DNA from: Micractinium sp. NFX-FRZ
Taxonomy: Eukaryota > Chlorophyta > Trebouxiophyceae > Chlorellales > Chlorellaceae
Direction: 5' to 3'
Assembly: GCA_029339195.1 (NCBI GenBank)
Contig: JAPTJF010000069.1
Coordinates: forward strand, 62,001-126,000
DNA length: 64,000 bases
Shown: positions 44,599 through 56,298 of the stretch, in pieces
How positions within the stretch are numbered: the stretch's first letter is position 1
Layout: every line of letters starts with the position of its first letter
Program-made: the position numbers and the translations under genes
The notes under the pieces: generated by a model
Database searches by the model: none
What the model saw: the letters and a program-made list of their open reading frames with translations, nothing else
Told to the model about the DNA's origin: nothing

Positions 44599-47500
44599 TC
44601 AGTGGTCCCACACGGCACGCAGCGCCGACACCAGCAGGTCCCGCTTCTCTCCCAGGGCGGCTGCCACAGCAGCAGCTGCAGCTGCCGCCTCTGCCGCGCC
44701 GCGCCCCGCTGCCGGTGCTTTGTTGTCGAGCCCCTCGTGCTGCTGCTCACCAGCGGCAGCGGCGGGCAGGGGGTAGGCAGCCAGGGCAGCCATCAGCTGC
44801 TGCCGAAGCTCAAAGGGGATGGCAGCAGCGACTGCCGAAGCCGGGGAGGTGTAGTCGGCCAGGGGCCACAGCCAGGGCAGCAGTCGCTTCAGTGAAGCTC
44901 CCCCCTGCAGTTCAGTGGGAGGCAGGTAAAGGCTGGGGTTGGTGAAGTGAGCGGCAACTCAGGAAGCAAGAAAATGCCCTGCATGCTGCCTGGCTGACAG
45001 CATGCCAGTCCTGACAGCATGCATCCGGGCGCTTGGCATGCTGCCCACAGCTAGCCAACCAACTCATGCCAGATGCATGGGGCTGTGCAGCCCCACCTGC
45101 AGCAGCTCCACAATGGCGGCCATGAGGCGCTCAGCAGTGCCAGGCGCCAGGTGCTGCCACACCACGCCGCTCTTCTGCATGCAGCGCAGCAGGCGCAGCT
45201 CCCGCTCCTTCTCTCCATCCACACCCCAGCTGGCAAGCAGCTGGGCATAGCTGCTCTCGTAGCTGGCGGCAGAGGCAGCAGGGCTGCCAGGGCCGGCTGA
45301 TGGGGAGCCAGCATAGCCAGCAGTTGCCGAGGCTGCCGCCGCTGCTGCTGCTGCGGCGGCGGCGATGGCTGGCGGGGTGCCAAGGAAGGAGTGGCTGCCC
45401 TTGCGCTCCTGCCGCGGGTGCAGCTGCTGCTCCAACGCATCGTAGGAGCGGTTCAGGGAGGACAGGCGCTTGGGGCAGCTGGGCACAGTGCCGGCCAGCT
45501 GCCGCCCCGGCGCAGGTTGGCTGGAGGCCAGTGGCGGACTGCCAGTGGCAGGCGCCTGCAGGCCCCCCACGCCCAGGGCCAGCGTGGCCAGCCCGGCGTG
45601 CACTGATGCCAGGTGCTGCTGAAGCTGGGATGGCTGCTGCTGCTGCTGTCCGCCTGCCCCTGCTGCGCCTGATGCTCCAGAGCTTGCCAGCACCGCCACG
45701 CCACAACTGACAGATGCTAGGTGCTGCTGCATCTGCTGCAGCGTGCCCTGTGTGGTGGCGGTGAAGGCAGACAGGGCCGCCGCCATGCGCGCCTGCTGGT
45801 CCTGGATAGCTGCAAGCTGCCCCGCCAGCTGCTGTGAAGCTGCGCCGCCGCTGGGGTCAGCCGGAAACGCTGCTGGCGGAAGCGGCGGAGCTGCCATCAT
45901 GCCTGCGCCTGGCGTAGCATACGGCATGCCGCTTCTGGGCACCACTGTTGCAGCCATCACAGGCACTGGTGCAGCTGGCGGCAGCGTGGCCACATGGTGC
46001 GGCGTGTGTCCATGACCAAAGCCAGCAGCACCTGGCACCGCTGGCAACCCGACCTGCTGTGCCCCCGCCGGCCACACGGCCTGAATGCGCTGTCCGTCAC
46101 CAAGCTCCTCCATGCCGCCCGGCTTCCCCACCATGCCCGCCTTGGGCTTGCCGGCTGGCGTGCGCCGGGAGCGCCCGCTGTCGGAGTCAGCCAGCAGGCC
46201 GCCACAGACCTCTGGCCAGGCCTGCGGCGGCGACCCCGCAGCCAGGAAGTTGTGCAGGCCCGCCACCACTGGCAGCGCAGCTAGGGAGGCCTCCCGTACA
46301 GGCTTGCTGACATCCGTCTTTGACGTCTTGAGCGCCGCCGCGACCGCCTCCCAGCTGGCGGGCGCCAGCGGCCCCGCGCCCACTGCCAGCGCCCTGAGGG
46401 TGTGTGCCGCAGCCGCACGCACATTGAAATCCTTCCCCTTGCCGGTCAGCGCCCCCAGCAGCCCAGTGCCATCTGCGGGGTGATCAAAGTAAGGGGGAGG
46501 GATATAAAAAAGAGCAAGGATGCATTGGTGGACAATGAGACAAGAGGCAGCAGAGGTTCACTGGCGAGCCATGTTCCACGGCAGCACATGCGAGACTGCA
46601 CCTGCAAGCACCCGACCCAGCACCCAGCACCGTGCCTCACCCTGCACGCTGCCCAGCAGCTCGGGCCAGGCGCCCAGCAGCTGCTGGCAGGAGGAGGCCA
46701 GCAGGCCGTGCACGCGGCCCTCCTCAAGGCGCGCTATCGCGCCACACAGCTCCGTCCTGCCCAGGAACAGCGGGTTGCTCAGCGCGCGCAGCAGCTGGTG
46801 CAGCAGCGCCGGATCCAGCCCCGGCCGCAGGTGGTCTGCAGACTCTGCCAGGGCCATTGCTGCCGCTGCCTGCACAGTGCCGCCTGGCTCGCCCAGGGCA
46901 TCTAAGATGCAGGCCAGCAGCGGATTGCTGGGCTCCCCGGCTGCACGTGGGCGGTGCAAGGTGGGTGCAGGACGTCAGGCAGGAGCGCCAGCCAGATGGG
47001 TGCTGAAACGGTATGGCAGAAAGGCAGGGCCAGACCGCCTCAGCACCTCTCTGCTGCCGGGTCTGAAATTGTATTCAGTCGCATGCAGGCAACAGCAATC
47101 GATCAGCACCCACCTGTGAACTCCGATCCGCCGGGCGGAGCAATGCTTGCCAGCGCCGCCGCCACCAAGCCAAAGCACTCGGCTGCCGCGATGCGCACTG
47201 CACTGTCCGCATCATGCAGCGCGCGTGACAGCAGGCCCAGCAGCTTGGGCAGCAGGGGCGGCGCCAGCATGGCGCGCCACTCCAGGCAGCGCCCCTGCTG
47301 GGTGCAGAGCGCCGCAAGGCGCAAGCTGTGCACGCGCGCAAACTGGGTCGTCTTGGCGTTGACGTGCGAGGCGGCATGAAGCAGGGTGGACAGGTTGGCG
47401 GCCTCCAGGTCCTGCAGGCAAGGAATTTGGGCAGACTTGTGGGTGCACGGCAGCCGTGCGCAGCGCCTGCTCCTCTCCCCTGCCCGCCCGCTCACCCGGA

Positions 47501-47600
47501 TCAGCCGCTGCAGCTCCTCCCAGGCAGCATACTGCGTCTCCTTGGATTCCAGCCGCTCCAGGGCCGCAAACATCTGGTCCTGGGCGGCAAAACGCTGCAT
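44599..47600 (-). CDS. TORTIFOLIA1/SPIRAL2-like HEAT (TOG) microtubule-associated protein
   Basis: Exons (minus): 47600-47496, 47411-47114, 46940-46641, 46472-45097, 44904-44599; 794 aa. The N-terminal ~300 residues form HEAT units in TOR1/SPR2 order: LESKETQYAAWEELQRLI, FARVHSLRLAALCTQQGR, ALHDADSAVRIAAAECFG, TVQAAAAMALAESADHLRP, LSNPLFLGRTELCGAIA, VRAAAAHTLRALAVGAGP, then SKPVREASLAALPVV. A long Pro/Ala/Gln-rich disordered middle follows, and a helical C-terminus (SLKRLLPWLWPLADYTSP ... LRQQLMAALAAYPL). In plants these proteins bind cortical microtubules and minus ends; here that is inference. The start could lie further upstream (Met at 47831) or in another exon. The minus poly(A) signal is 44494-44490. 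Confidence 0.75.
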
Positions 47601-48010
47601 GTGCAGGACGACAGGGGCATGGGGGTTGGCACGTGGACACAACAGGAGGGTGGCGTCGCATGCGGCGGCGGCAGCGGCACCCAGCAGCGGCAGGTGGGCG
47701 GCATTTGAGGCAGGGGCGAGCCCGAGCCCTCCGCTTGGCTGTAGTCGCCCAGTGAACCCGGAGTAAAGGGCACAGGCGGGGCGCAGGCACTCGCCTGCCG
47801 CCCGCCCTTTATTAAGGCCGGCATCTTTCACGCCCGGCCGGACCGGCTTCTGAAGTATTTTCAGTCAAAGAGTACACGAATCAGCGGAGGATGCAGCAAG
47901 CGGAACGACTGACACCCCACGCAACCTGGCGCACAGCACGCAGCAGGCTCTTTCTGCCTGCCGATTTGGCACTGGCAAGACGCCTTTTCGTGTTCCAGCT
48001 GGCCGCTATT
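47601..48010. promoter_or_regulatory. Divergent promoter TOR1-like / TEX9-like
   Basis: 410 bp between two divergent genes whose homologs both act on microtubule structures. An ORF continues upstream from the TOR1-like start to 47831 and may be coding, so the promoter may be shorter. Confidence 0.4.
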
Positions 48011-49690
48011 ATGACCTGGCAGCAGCAGCTGCGCGGGCACTGTGAGGTGCGACCGCCGGTCTCCGCCGCAACGCTCTTTAGCGGGGCTTTGGGCTGACAT
48101 GCGCAATCGATCATGCACTTCATAATTCTCCCACGGCTGCCGCCCTGCAGGCTGGCGCCTCACCTGCTGGTCTGGAGCCGCGGCCGCCTGGTGCCGCCGC
48201 TGCCGACCCGGCGCCGCCGGTGCTGGACCTGCAGCAGCAAGTGCAGGCGGCTTTGCAGGATCTGCTTGCTGGCGCGGGGCTGGAGCATGAGGACAGCTGG
48301 GATACTCCAAGCGCAGCGGCCCCGCCGCCCGCAGCGCCGCCAGCGGCAACCTCACGTCGAGCCACCGCGACCTCGCAGCCGCCCAATGCCGCCGGCGCCA
48401 GCGGCCCCGGCAGCCTGCGCATCTCAACGTCTGGCCTAGCCACGGCTGCTGCGTCAGCAGCGGCGGCAGCAGGGATGGTGGAGGAGGAGCCGCTTCAGGA
48501 GGGCGACCTCCCGCCGGCAGCGGCTGCCCGGTTGTACGCCGCGCGCCTTCGGGCAGCGCAGACAGACCTGGAGGGTTTCCAGGCAGCTCTCAAGGCACGC
48601 GACTCAAAGCTGGGATCCCTGGAGAAGGAGGTGCAGCAGCTCAGGCAAGCACGCGGGAAGGGGAGATACGTTTTTGGCACGTGAGCTTTTTGGTTGTTGG
48701 GTGCTGGGGACCGTGGGCAGGAGGGCGTGCGCAGCACCCATGTGGTGCCTCCTCAGCTCCCACTCCAGTGCATCCCTCACAACCCTCTGTGTGACCTGGC
48801 CCTGTGCAACCTTCTAAGCAAACACCCTTGCCCCGCGTGCAGGGCGGAGAAGGCTGCCTGGCAGAAGGCGCAGAAGGCGCTAGAGGCGCAAGCGGAGCGG
48901 GGCAAGCGTGCGGCAGAGGAGGCGCGCGCGCGGCTGGCAGAGCAGGAGGCGGCCGTCAAGGCCGTCAGCCTCGAGCGGCGTGCCTCGCAACAGGAGCGGT
49001 GCGTTCTGCAGACTGTGGATGGGTGGGGCTGTGGTGGTTCTGCATCAGGTGGCGCCCATCAAGCGGGGATGCACTCGAGGTGTGCAGGCTGCCCTGCATG
49101 TCAACGATCCCGACAATTCAGCTGCAATTTTCGCCCCTGCAGCCACAAGGCGGAAGCGGACATCAAGGCTCGGGAATCCAAGCTGGCTGCGGCACTGGAG
49201 GAGGCGCAGCGCCTGCGGCGGCTGCTGGAGGAGGCCAAGGGGGCAGCAGCTGCACGGGCGGGGGTCAGCCGAGAGGAGCATGCACGCGTGGCGGCAGAGA
49301 ACCGTCAGCTGGTGGCGCAGGTGAGGCATGAGGAGTGTTGATGTCTTGAGGCTTCAGCAGAGGCTTTGGTGGACGTTGGGCGGAGATGGGGGCGCACCCA
49401 CACTTGCATGCTTGCATGTATGTGTGGCAGAGATCAGGCAGATCTGCTCCCCCAGGAGGGTCTGCTCCCCCCCGAAATGAATGCTACCCTCACTCACTCA
49501 CACACTCACTTTCCGCTCCGCTTGCCCTGCTGACCTGGCGCATGTGCAGAGGCTGGAGCTGGCTGTGGCGCTGAAAAAGGCGGGCCGGCTGATCGACGTG
49601 CTGCGCCGGCAGCGGGTGCATTTGGAGGCGGCGGCGCTGTTGCAAATTTCCAGCCGGGAGCTGGCAGAGGCGCTGGCAGCACAACAGTAG
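48011..49690 (+). CDS. TEX9: TEX9-like coiled-coil protein
   Basis: Exons 48011-48046, 48151-48644, 48843-48998, 49143-49320, 49550-49690; 334 aa. Most of the protein after residue ~130 is heptad-rich coiled coil (AAWQKAQKALEAQAERGKRA, KARESKLAAALEEAQRLRRL). The C-terminus, LKKAGRLIDVLRRQRVHLEA followed by AALLQISSRELAEAL, closely resembles the conserved end of animal TEX9 (KKQLxLIDVLKKQKMHIEAAKLL type). TEX9 family members are tied to centriolar satellites and cilia. The exon 2 donor is either GC (CTCAG/GCAAGC, 48644) or GT (GGCAC/GTGAGC, 48680). Both keep frame; the GC choice leaves the coiled coil unbroken. The first exon (12 codons) is supported only by phase and a good donor. Confidence 0.7.
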
Positions 49691-50028
49691 TCAGGACAGG
49701 TACTGGGCGGGGCCGTTGACAGGTGGCGGTGGCCGGCAAGAGGGACACCGGTGCTTGTAGGGTGCAGAGGATTAAAAGTTTATGCAGTATGGAATGTATA
49801 TGGCGTAAAGCCTCCACTTGACACTAGCGAGCAGAAACGGAAGTGTTGAAACAAGACACGACAGAGCAGAGCAGGGGAGAAGGAGCAGGAGAGCGGGCAA
49901 ACCAAAGAGAGCAAGCGCAGCGAGGAGAGTGAACACGAGTCGGGAACAAGCAGTATAATGTTCATTGTAGCGTCTGTGATTTCATGAGAGAGGGGTAGGG
50001 GTCGTTGTGACGGGCTGCACAGCTGCTG
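49691..50028. other. Convergent 3' spacer TEX9-like / DHS
   Basis: 338 bp of 3' UTR sequence between two convergent genes, purine-rich on the plus strand around 49830-49960. No TGTAA on either strand was found. Confidence 0.5.
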
Positions 50029-53000
50029 CTATTGCTGTGCTGCGCTGCTGCCGTTAGCCTGCTGCTGCTGCTCCTGCTGCTGCTCCGTTGCTGCCTCAGC
50101 CAGGGGCTTCCAGTGCTTGACAAACGTCTGGCTGATGATGAGCGGGAACAGGATGGAGGCATCGCCACACACCTGCAGGCAGGGCAGGGAGGTGGGGAGC
50201 TGGTTCATGCGCAAGGATGTCCGCCCCTCTGCTTCTCCAGCCCTTTCCTCACTCTGCAAACCCATGCGTCCAAACGAACTCTCAGAACCCACTCCCGGTG
50301 GAAGCACCTCTGTTGTGAAGAGGCTACCTATAACCCTGGCCCACAACAGCTGGCGGCACCTCACCTTGACTGGCTCCGCGTCTGCCCGGATCTTGCCCCA
50401 CGACACAGCCTCATCCGGCCGTGCACCTGCCGGGGTTACAGGCGGGAAGAGCGGGGGGAGCCACCACTGGAGGGTGAGCCAGGCAGACAGGCGCGGAAAA
50501 GCCGCCACGTGTGCAGGGGAGGCAGAGACCTCAGTGGGCAGCTGCAATGCAAGCGATCTTCCTGGCAGAGCGGGGGCCACACCTGCTGCCTCAGATTTGC
50601 AGACACATTCCCTGCACTGTGCATACCACTCTCCCCTTCCCACTCACCGCTGTCGCTGCCGTCAAACTCCTGCGCCGTGTTGACAAACACCGCAAAGTCG
50701 ACCCCATTCTTCATGAGGTTGGCATTGCAGATGTGGTGCTTGGGCACGCCTGCAGGGGGGCGGAGCGGGGCGGTGCGGGCGCAGGGTGAGGCAAAGGGTG
50801 GGGCACCTCAGGTTCGAGATTGGTTCACTCATGGCTGATGGGGAGTGACCTCCAGTCATGTCCAAGCTCTGCAGCGGCACGGCAGGTAGCGTGCAGGTGC
50901 CGGTCATCCACACCCTAATGCTTCAACCACCCTCCAAACCCTCTGTCCTCACACGCCCTGTGCCCGCTGCACTCACCACCGCCCAGGATGATGGCCCCGG
51001 TCTTGCGCGGCGCCGCCTTCATGGCGTGGTCGTTCATCTCCCGAATGTCCTGCGGATGTGAACATGAGTACATCCAATAAATTGCACTGGCTCTCACAGA
51101 GTGACCCTCACACATGACCTAATGGCGTACGGCGCTCCACCCGGCACACAGTGCCCTTCCTACACGCACACCTCTTGCCCTTCCAGCCCTCGCAATTGCA
51201 CCCTCCTCACCACTTCCTGCACCTTCTCAACACATGCATGCACAGGGGCAGCCCTCACATGCACAATGTCCAGCACCAGCCCCGGCTGCTTGCATATGCT
51301 TTGCGGGCAGGCCCTTCCACCTTCCCTTTTGTGCATCTTCCAGGCGACCCGTCCCCTCCCTCCCTCCACTCAGGATGCAACCACGCCCCCACCTGCACGA
51401 TGTCCAGCACCAGCCCCGGGTTCTTGTATGTGTGGAAGAACAGCATGTCGCCCAGGGAGCCATCTGCAGGGGTGGTGGTGGATGCAGACGCAATGAAAGG
51501 GATGACATGTGAGTGGAACAGGCAAAGCGGGGCAGGGCAGGCGAGCGGGCGGCATGCACAAGTAGAGCGGTGTGGCTGTGGCTGCAGGCGGGCGGTCAGG
51601 GCGCCCACCACCGGCCCCCCGCCCCTGCGATGAGCCTGAGGCCCACCCGTGAGCGCTGGGCAGAAGACTGGGATGTTGTTGCGCCAGGCCCAGTAGTAAA
51701 TCGAGTCGGGGTGGTTGATCTCCTGCCCCAGCCGCGCAATCATCTGCAGCAGGCGGCACACGCACATTTGCAGCAGGGTCAGGGGCGGGTTGCAAGGAGT
51801 GCAGCTGAGGAAAGGCAAGTCTGGAGGCCGGCAAGGCGGGAGGCAAGGGCAGGCCGGGCAGGAGGGAGGCAGCCAGGTGGCCACTAGAGGTGTGTGCAGG
51901 CAGGCAGGCAAGCAGGGCAGGTAGGTGCCCCATGCTCCAGCGGGCGGGCATGCAGCCTGCGGGTGGCTGACCAGAGTGTCATGAGGCCACTCGCATCAAG
52001 CTGTTCCACATGAGGAGACATTGGCAGGTCACGTCGGAGAGAGGGGCCTCACCCTGCTGGGCGTCCAGTGGGCCCCCTGCTCCTGCTGCTCCTTCAGCAT
52101 CGCGTCAAAAATGGGGATGACCTGCGGGGCCGGAATTCGAAGCACCCCAACCGCACAAAGCATAGGTGTGATACAATAACAAAGCTGCCCATGGCGGGTG
52201 ACTTGCCTGCAGGCAGACCAGCTGACAAGCACGTACACAGGCGCCAGCACACGACAGTGGTGCGCCGCACGGCCGCGCCTGAGCGCGAGGTTACGAGTGC
52301 CCCTGCCCATCGACCCACCCACGCACTGCTCAGACTTGCTCAAACTTGCAGCAGCCGGGAGTTGAAGCAGCTGCCGGGAGTTGGGGCATGCCCACCCAAA
52401 CACCCGCCCACTCGGTCCTCCTGCAATGCCTCGCCCCCCCAGCCCTTCACAGTGTGGTACGCCCCATCTTTGCTTGCCCAGCGCTCACCCAGTCCTCAAA
52501 CTTGCAGTAGTTTGAGTTGGGCACCAGCATGTTGCCGATGCGGTTCAGCCCGCGCTTCCGCAGGTCGGCGCCCTTGAGCTGGAAGTCGCCCACAAAGGTG
52601 GGGGCCATGCACTGCACATGGATGGGAGGTGACAAGGGAACGCGCGGCACTGAGCTGGCGCTGCTGCAGCGTACATCGGCGCCCTTGAGCTGGAAGAAGC
52701 ACGCACACACACCGTGGGGCCATGCGCTGCAGCACGAACCACACGCAGCAAGGGCAGCAGGTGGGCACGCCCCACGCCACCCCGCCAGAGCTGCAGCACT
52801 GCCACTTCATGGCCCCCACACCAACCATCACACACACACACACCTTGATGTAGTCCTCCTCCACCCCGCCAGCAGTGGTCACCACCACGTCAACCATGCG
52901 GTTCTGCACGGGCCAGAAGAGGAGGCAGGGCGGGTGGACGGAAGGCGTGGTAACGGGCTCCCCAGCCGACGCGTGCAACGCACCGCCCTGCACTGCCCCA

Positions 53001-53801
53001 GTTCCTGCCTTCCCTCCCGCCTGCTCCCTGGGCCACACGCACATCACGCTACGCTGCACTGAACCCCAGCCGCTCCTTCCTTCCTTAATCGCTGTGTACG
53101 TCTCACCAGCCGACGCAACCCAACTGCACACCTGCACAAGGTATCTGATGTGCTCCCGCACGCCCGCCGACACCAAGTTTGACGTGTAGCCCAGAAAGAT
53201 TTTGGTGCGGGTAGCTGCCCGGAAGCTGGGGTCTGCACGCTCCGGGTGTTGCTCCGCCTCGTCCTCGGCCAACGGTTCATCTGCCAGGCGCCAGCGCAGC
53301 TGCAGGGGGCGTGCGAGATTTGGGTGCCGCTGGGTGGGCGGAGTGGGCGGCAGCACAGCTGCATCGGCTGGGTTTCATTTGCTTGCGCCAGCTCTTGATC
53401 AGAACTCATACGTAGCTGCAAAAGCCCGAGCGCAGTCTCTAGTCCTGCACAACCCCAGCGCAAAGAGGGCGCACCATGCGGTTGACCTCGTTCACCGCCT
53501 GGCCCAGCGCCGTGGCCTGCAGCCCCGTGCGCAGCATCGATTCCAGCAGGCCGTCCAGATCACATCCCTGGTTGAAGTCATAACCCCTGATAGTGATGGC
53601 ATCCTCTGGCAGCTCCTCGCTGGGCACCAGCACAGCCTGCAAAGAGGGCAGGAGGCGAGGTTGGCTGACGGCGAGCTGGCGGCGCCGGCAGGCGGCGGTG
53701 CCCAAGGCTGGACGGCAGTGACGGGCTGCGGCAAATTGTCATACCAGCTTAATTGATACATTATGCACATAGCAGGGGGGCGTCAGGCGCGCCGCCGCCA
53801 T
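50029..53801 (-). CDS. DHS: Deoxyhypusine synthase
   Basis: NAD-dependent enzyme that moves the aminobutyl group of spermidine onto a lysine of eIF5A, the first step of hypusine formation; cytosolic. Exons (minus): 53801-53745, 53636-53475, 53299-53132, 52903-52844, 52611-52489, 52121-52053, 51743-51647, 51463-51393, 51049-50977, 50749-50648, 50426-50365, 50172-50029; 395 aa, typical length ~370. Diagnostic strings in order: [120 protein letters not shown] then WGKIR containing the catalytic lysine. Only the first exon (19 codons, MAAARLTPP) is unsupported by homology. The C-terminal Gln-rich tail (EQQQEQQQQ) is extra. Introns 4 and 8 carry echoes of adjacent exons. Confidence 0.95.
51247..51300 (-). 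repeat. Decayed copy of DHS exon 8 donor edge
   Basis: The plus-strand block ATGTCCAGCACCAGCCCCGG near 51267 repeats exon 8 (near 51400) 133 nt away inside intron 8. On the minus strand the copy still ends in a GTGAGG donor. Confidence 0.8.
52665..52735 (-). repeat. Decayed copy of DHS exon 5 with acceptor
   Basis: GCCCTTGAGCTGGAAG at 52681 and the GGGGCCATGC..CTGCA acceptor side repeat exon 5 (52570 onward) at a distance of 111 nt, inside intron 4. The middle has been replaced by a CA-rich stretch. Confidence 0.8.
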
Positions 53802-54207
53802 GCCGAGGTGCTCGCTCGCACCTGGGCTGCTGTCTCGGGCACTCCGTTAGCTGTAACCGCCCCCATCCAGGTGCCTTCACCGTTCAAAACGCAAAAACAG
53901 TGTGTAGGCTCTGCTGCAGCAAACTAGGTATGCCCGCGCCCTGCTTGCACATGTGCTGCTAGCCGTCCTATTGCGTTCCCCTGATTGCTGCGGTTCAGTA
54001 TGCAAGCAAACTGAGAGCCTTCGCGCCCTCATCAAATGCTCAGCATGCAAATCAGGCAGCTGGATATTGGGGACACCTGCACCGCATCTTGCGCCCTCCT
54101 CAGTCTTCCTGGAGCCCCGCGATCACTCGGGGAGTCTGTATACGGAGTCCAGCGCACGGGGACCGCCAACCGCGTGTCTCTCACCCCCCGTGCTGCACTT
54201 AGAGCCT
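53802..54207. promoter_or_regulatory. Divergent promoter DHS / membrane protein
   Basis: 406 bp between divergent start codons. An open frame continues upstream from the membrane protein's Met at 54208 to 53953, but it has no recognisable content; it is treated as 5' UTR. Confidence 0.35.
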
Positions 54208-55562
54208 ATGGCTCTCCAAACGCGTGCTCTGCTGCGCAATATCCCCGGCTTCCAGCCACGGCGCCCTCAGAGGCCCCCGCCGCAGCAGGTGAGCGCCCAG
54301 ACGTGCAGTGAAACGCGCCTGAAGCGCAGCCCAGCAAGCTGTCTGCTTGCACGTGCTCTCGGACGCACGTGGGTGGCTATACCGCGCGTCATGCAGCCGC
54401 GGCATGCCTCAAGACGCGGCAGCAACGCCCTTTGGCAGCTGCCAGCTGTGGCGGTGTGCCGCCCACCCGCCGCCGCTTCCAGAACTGCTGCCGCCAACCA
54501 CTTTCCGCACACGCTCTTGTGCTCCTCTTTTCCACGATTTGCAGGGGCCGGCCGTGCCACCGCAACGCCCACGCAGCGTGCTCAAGTACCCACTCCAGAA
54601 TGCACTGGCAGGGCTGGTGGTGCCCGGCCTGAGCCTGCTGCCGCAAGGTGGGTGCTTGCGCGGCAGAGCAGCGTCGCACATCCAGCGCTGCAGTACATGC
54701 CTCTTTACTTGCAGGCGCGGCCCTGCGCTGCGAGCATGCATGCGCTGCTTTTTCCCGTGGGTCTTCTTGACCTGGTTGACAGCAGCCCGAATTCTGGTAT
54801 CTTCTCATTGAATCTGGCAGCCCAACCGACCCGCTTCATTTGGCTTGCCCCCTGCACCGTGCAGGCTCCAGCGCGCAGGCAGACCCCGCCACCCAGCAGC
54901 AGCCGGCCGCCGAGGCCCCATGCCCGGTGGTGTCGCCCCCTGAGCCGGCGGTGGCTGCCCGCAAGGAGATGGCCAAAACCGTGGACATGCTCCTCTGGGG
55001 CCTGGCCGTGGTGCTGCTGTGCACCTGCTGCCCGGTGGGCCTGCTGTGCAGCCTGGTGCTGACGGTGGGTGGCGCCGGCCTGGCGCTGCTGCTCCAGTTT
55101 GCGGCCACCTGCCAGCCGGAGGTGCTCCTGCAGCTGGCCAGCTCAGCGGGGCTCGATGTGTGGAGCATGTTTGCCGGCCTGGACGTCTCCTCCCTCATGT
55201 TGGGTGCTGCGCTGGGCGTGGTCAAGGCCGGCAAGACGCTGTGGCTGCTGGGCCTGGACGTGTGGGGCCTCCTGGCGGGCCTCGTCCTTGGCGTGATCAA
55301 GGTTGGCGCCGGCGCCGCTCTGGGCGTCTTCAAGCTGGGTGCTGGCGTCGTGCTGGGGCTTGCCAAGATCTTCAAGGCCCTGCTGCTGGCGGGCGCCGAC
55401 GTGTGGAGCCTGCTGGTGGGCGGCATGTACGGCGCGGCAAAGGGCGCCAGGGCCGCCATGGGGGCGCTGACGGGGCGTGGCCGTCGCGACGGCGACGGTG
55501 AGGGCAGCGGCGCCGCTGCCGCTGCGGGAGGTGCCGCGCAGCCGAGCGCAGCAAGCCCGTGA
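54208..55562 (+). CDS. Small membrane protein with Gly/Lys repeat ladder, function unknown
   Basis: Exons 54208-54288, 54545-54647, 54865-55562; 293 aa. Not recognised. The N-terminus is basic and Pro-rich, perhaps an organelle targeting peptide. Two strong hydrophobic helices follow (MLLWGLAVVLLCTCCPVGLL, then VLTVGGAGLALLLQFA). After them comes an internal repeat of about 33-40 residues: GLDVWSMFAGLDVSSLMLGA, GLDVWGLLAGLVLGVIKVGA, GADVWSLLVGGMYGAAKGA. Between these, the units GVVKAG, GVIKVG, GVFKLG and GLAKIF place a lysine every ~8-11 residues in an otherwise hydrophobic Gly/Ala/Leu sequence. The C-terminus is Arg/Asp then Ala/Gly-rich and hydrophilic. All start, donor and acceptor sites are canonical. 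A start further upstream in the same frame cannot be excluded. Confidence 0.7.
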
Positions 55563-56298
55563 GGCTTGCCCATGCCGCTGTGGGGGCCGCCTAAACGCCT
55601 CCCTATCTTCCCGCCTGTGCGTTTTAGATGGCACCCGCCTCCCTCTCCTTCTGTCTTACACAAAACTTAACACACAATACCGATGCTTTTTCCCCAACAT
55701 ATGTGCAATGCCGCTTCGCCTCCCGTGGCGTCGCGCAGTTTTTCGTGTGATGGCCTGCCCTCCCAGCCTCTCTCCCTTTTGCCCGCTTGCCACGTTCCCC
55801 CTCTCCTGCCCCGTCCCTTGTCTGATGTCTGCCCCAGCCCTCCCAGCGCGTTTCTCCTCACCCTTGTCCCCTTTTGCTTTTTGTGCCCGCTTTCTTGCAT
55901 CACCCCGGCCGATTTCATTCTTCTAAACCCTGCCCAGCTTGTCCCGGCCCGCCCTCCGGAGCTTGAAGCTCCCGCCATACCCCTCTAGGCTCCCCTCCTC
56001 CCAGCACTCACCCCCATGCCGATACCCGCACTTGAGCCTGCCTTCGCCCCTCTTACCCAGCGCCCGCCGTACTTTACTCTGAAGTTGTGGCAGTCCGTGT
56101 CGTGTGCCTGTGCCCCGCCCCTCCCTTGGCGTTTTGAGAAAAGAAGAGACACATCCTGAACTACCCTCCTTCCCCCTTCCTTCCTCCTGTACCATATATA
56201 ACAGAGCCCCCCTGTAACTCGGTGAATCACATCAGAGCCGGGGGTTACAGGCGTGGGCGGGCAGCAGAGCTTGCGTCGGCAGGCAGGCGAGCGGCAAG
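55563..56298. other. Convergent 3' region, CT-rich, with facing poly(A) signals
   Basis: Long pyrimidine-rich 3' UTR of the membrane protein gene. TGTAA at 56213-56217 (plus) and TGTAA on the minus strand at 56249-56245 face each other about 30 nt apart. The two convergent transcripts therefore end almost at the same point (~56230). Confidence 0.6.

Noticed and set aside
53953..55062. 369-codon plus-strand open frame upstream of the membrane protein
   Set aside because: It crosses introns and 5' flank and ends by reading exon 3 in the wrong frame; only the 54208-54288 part is used.
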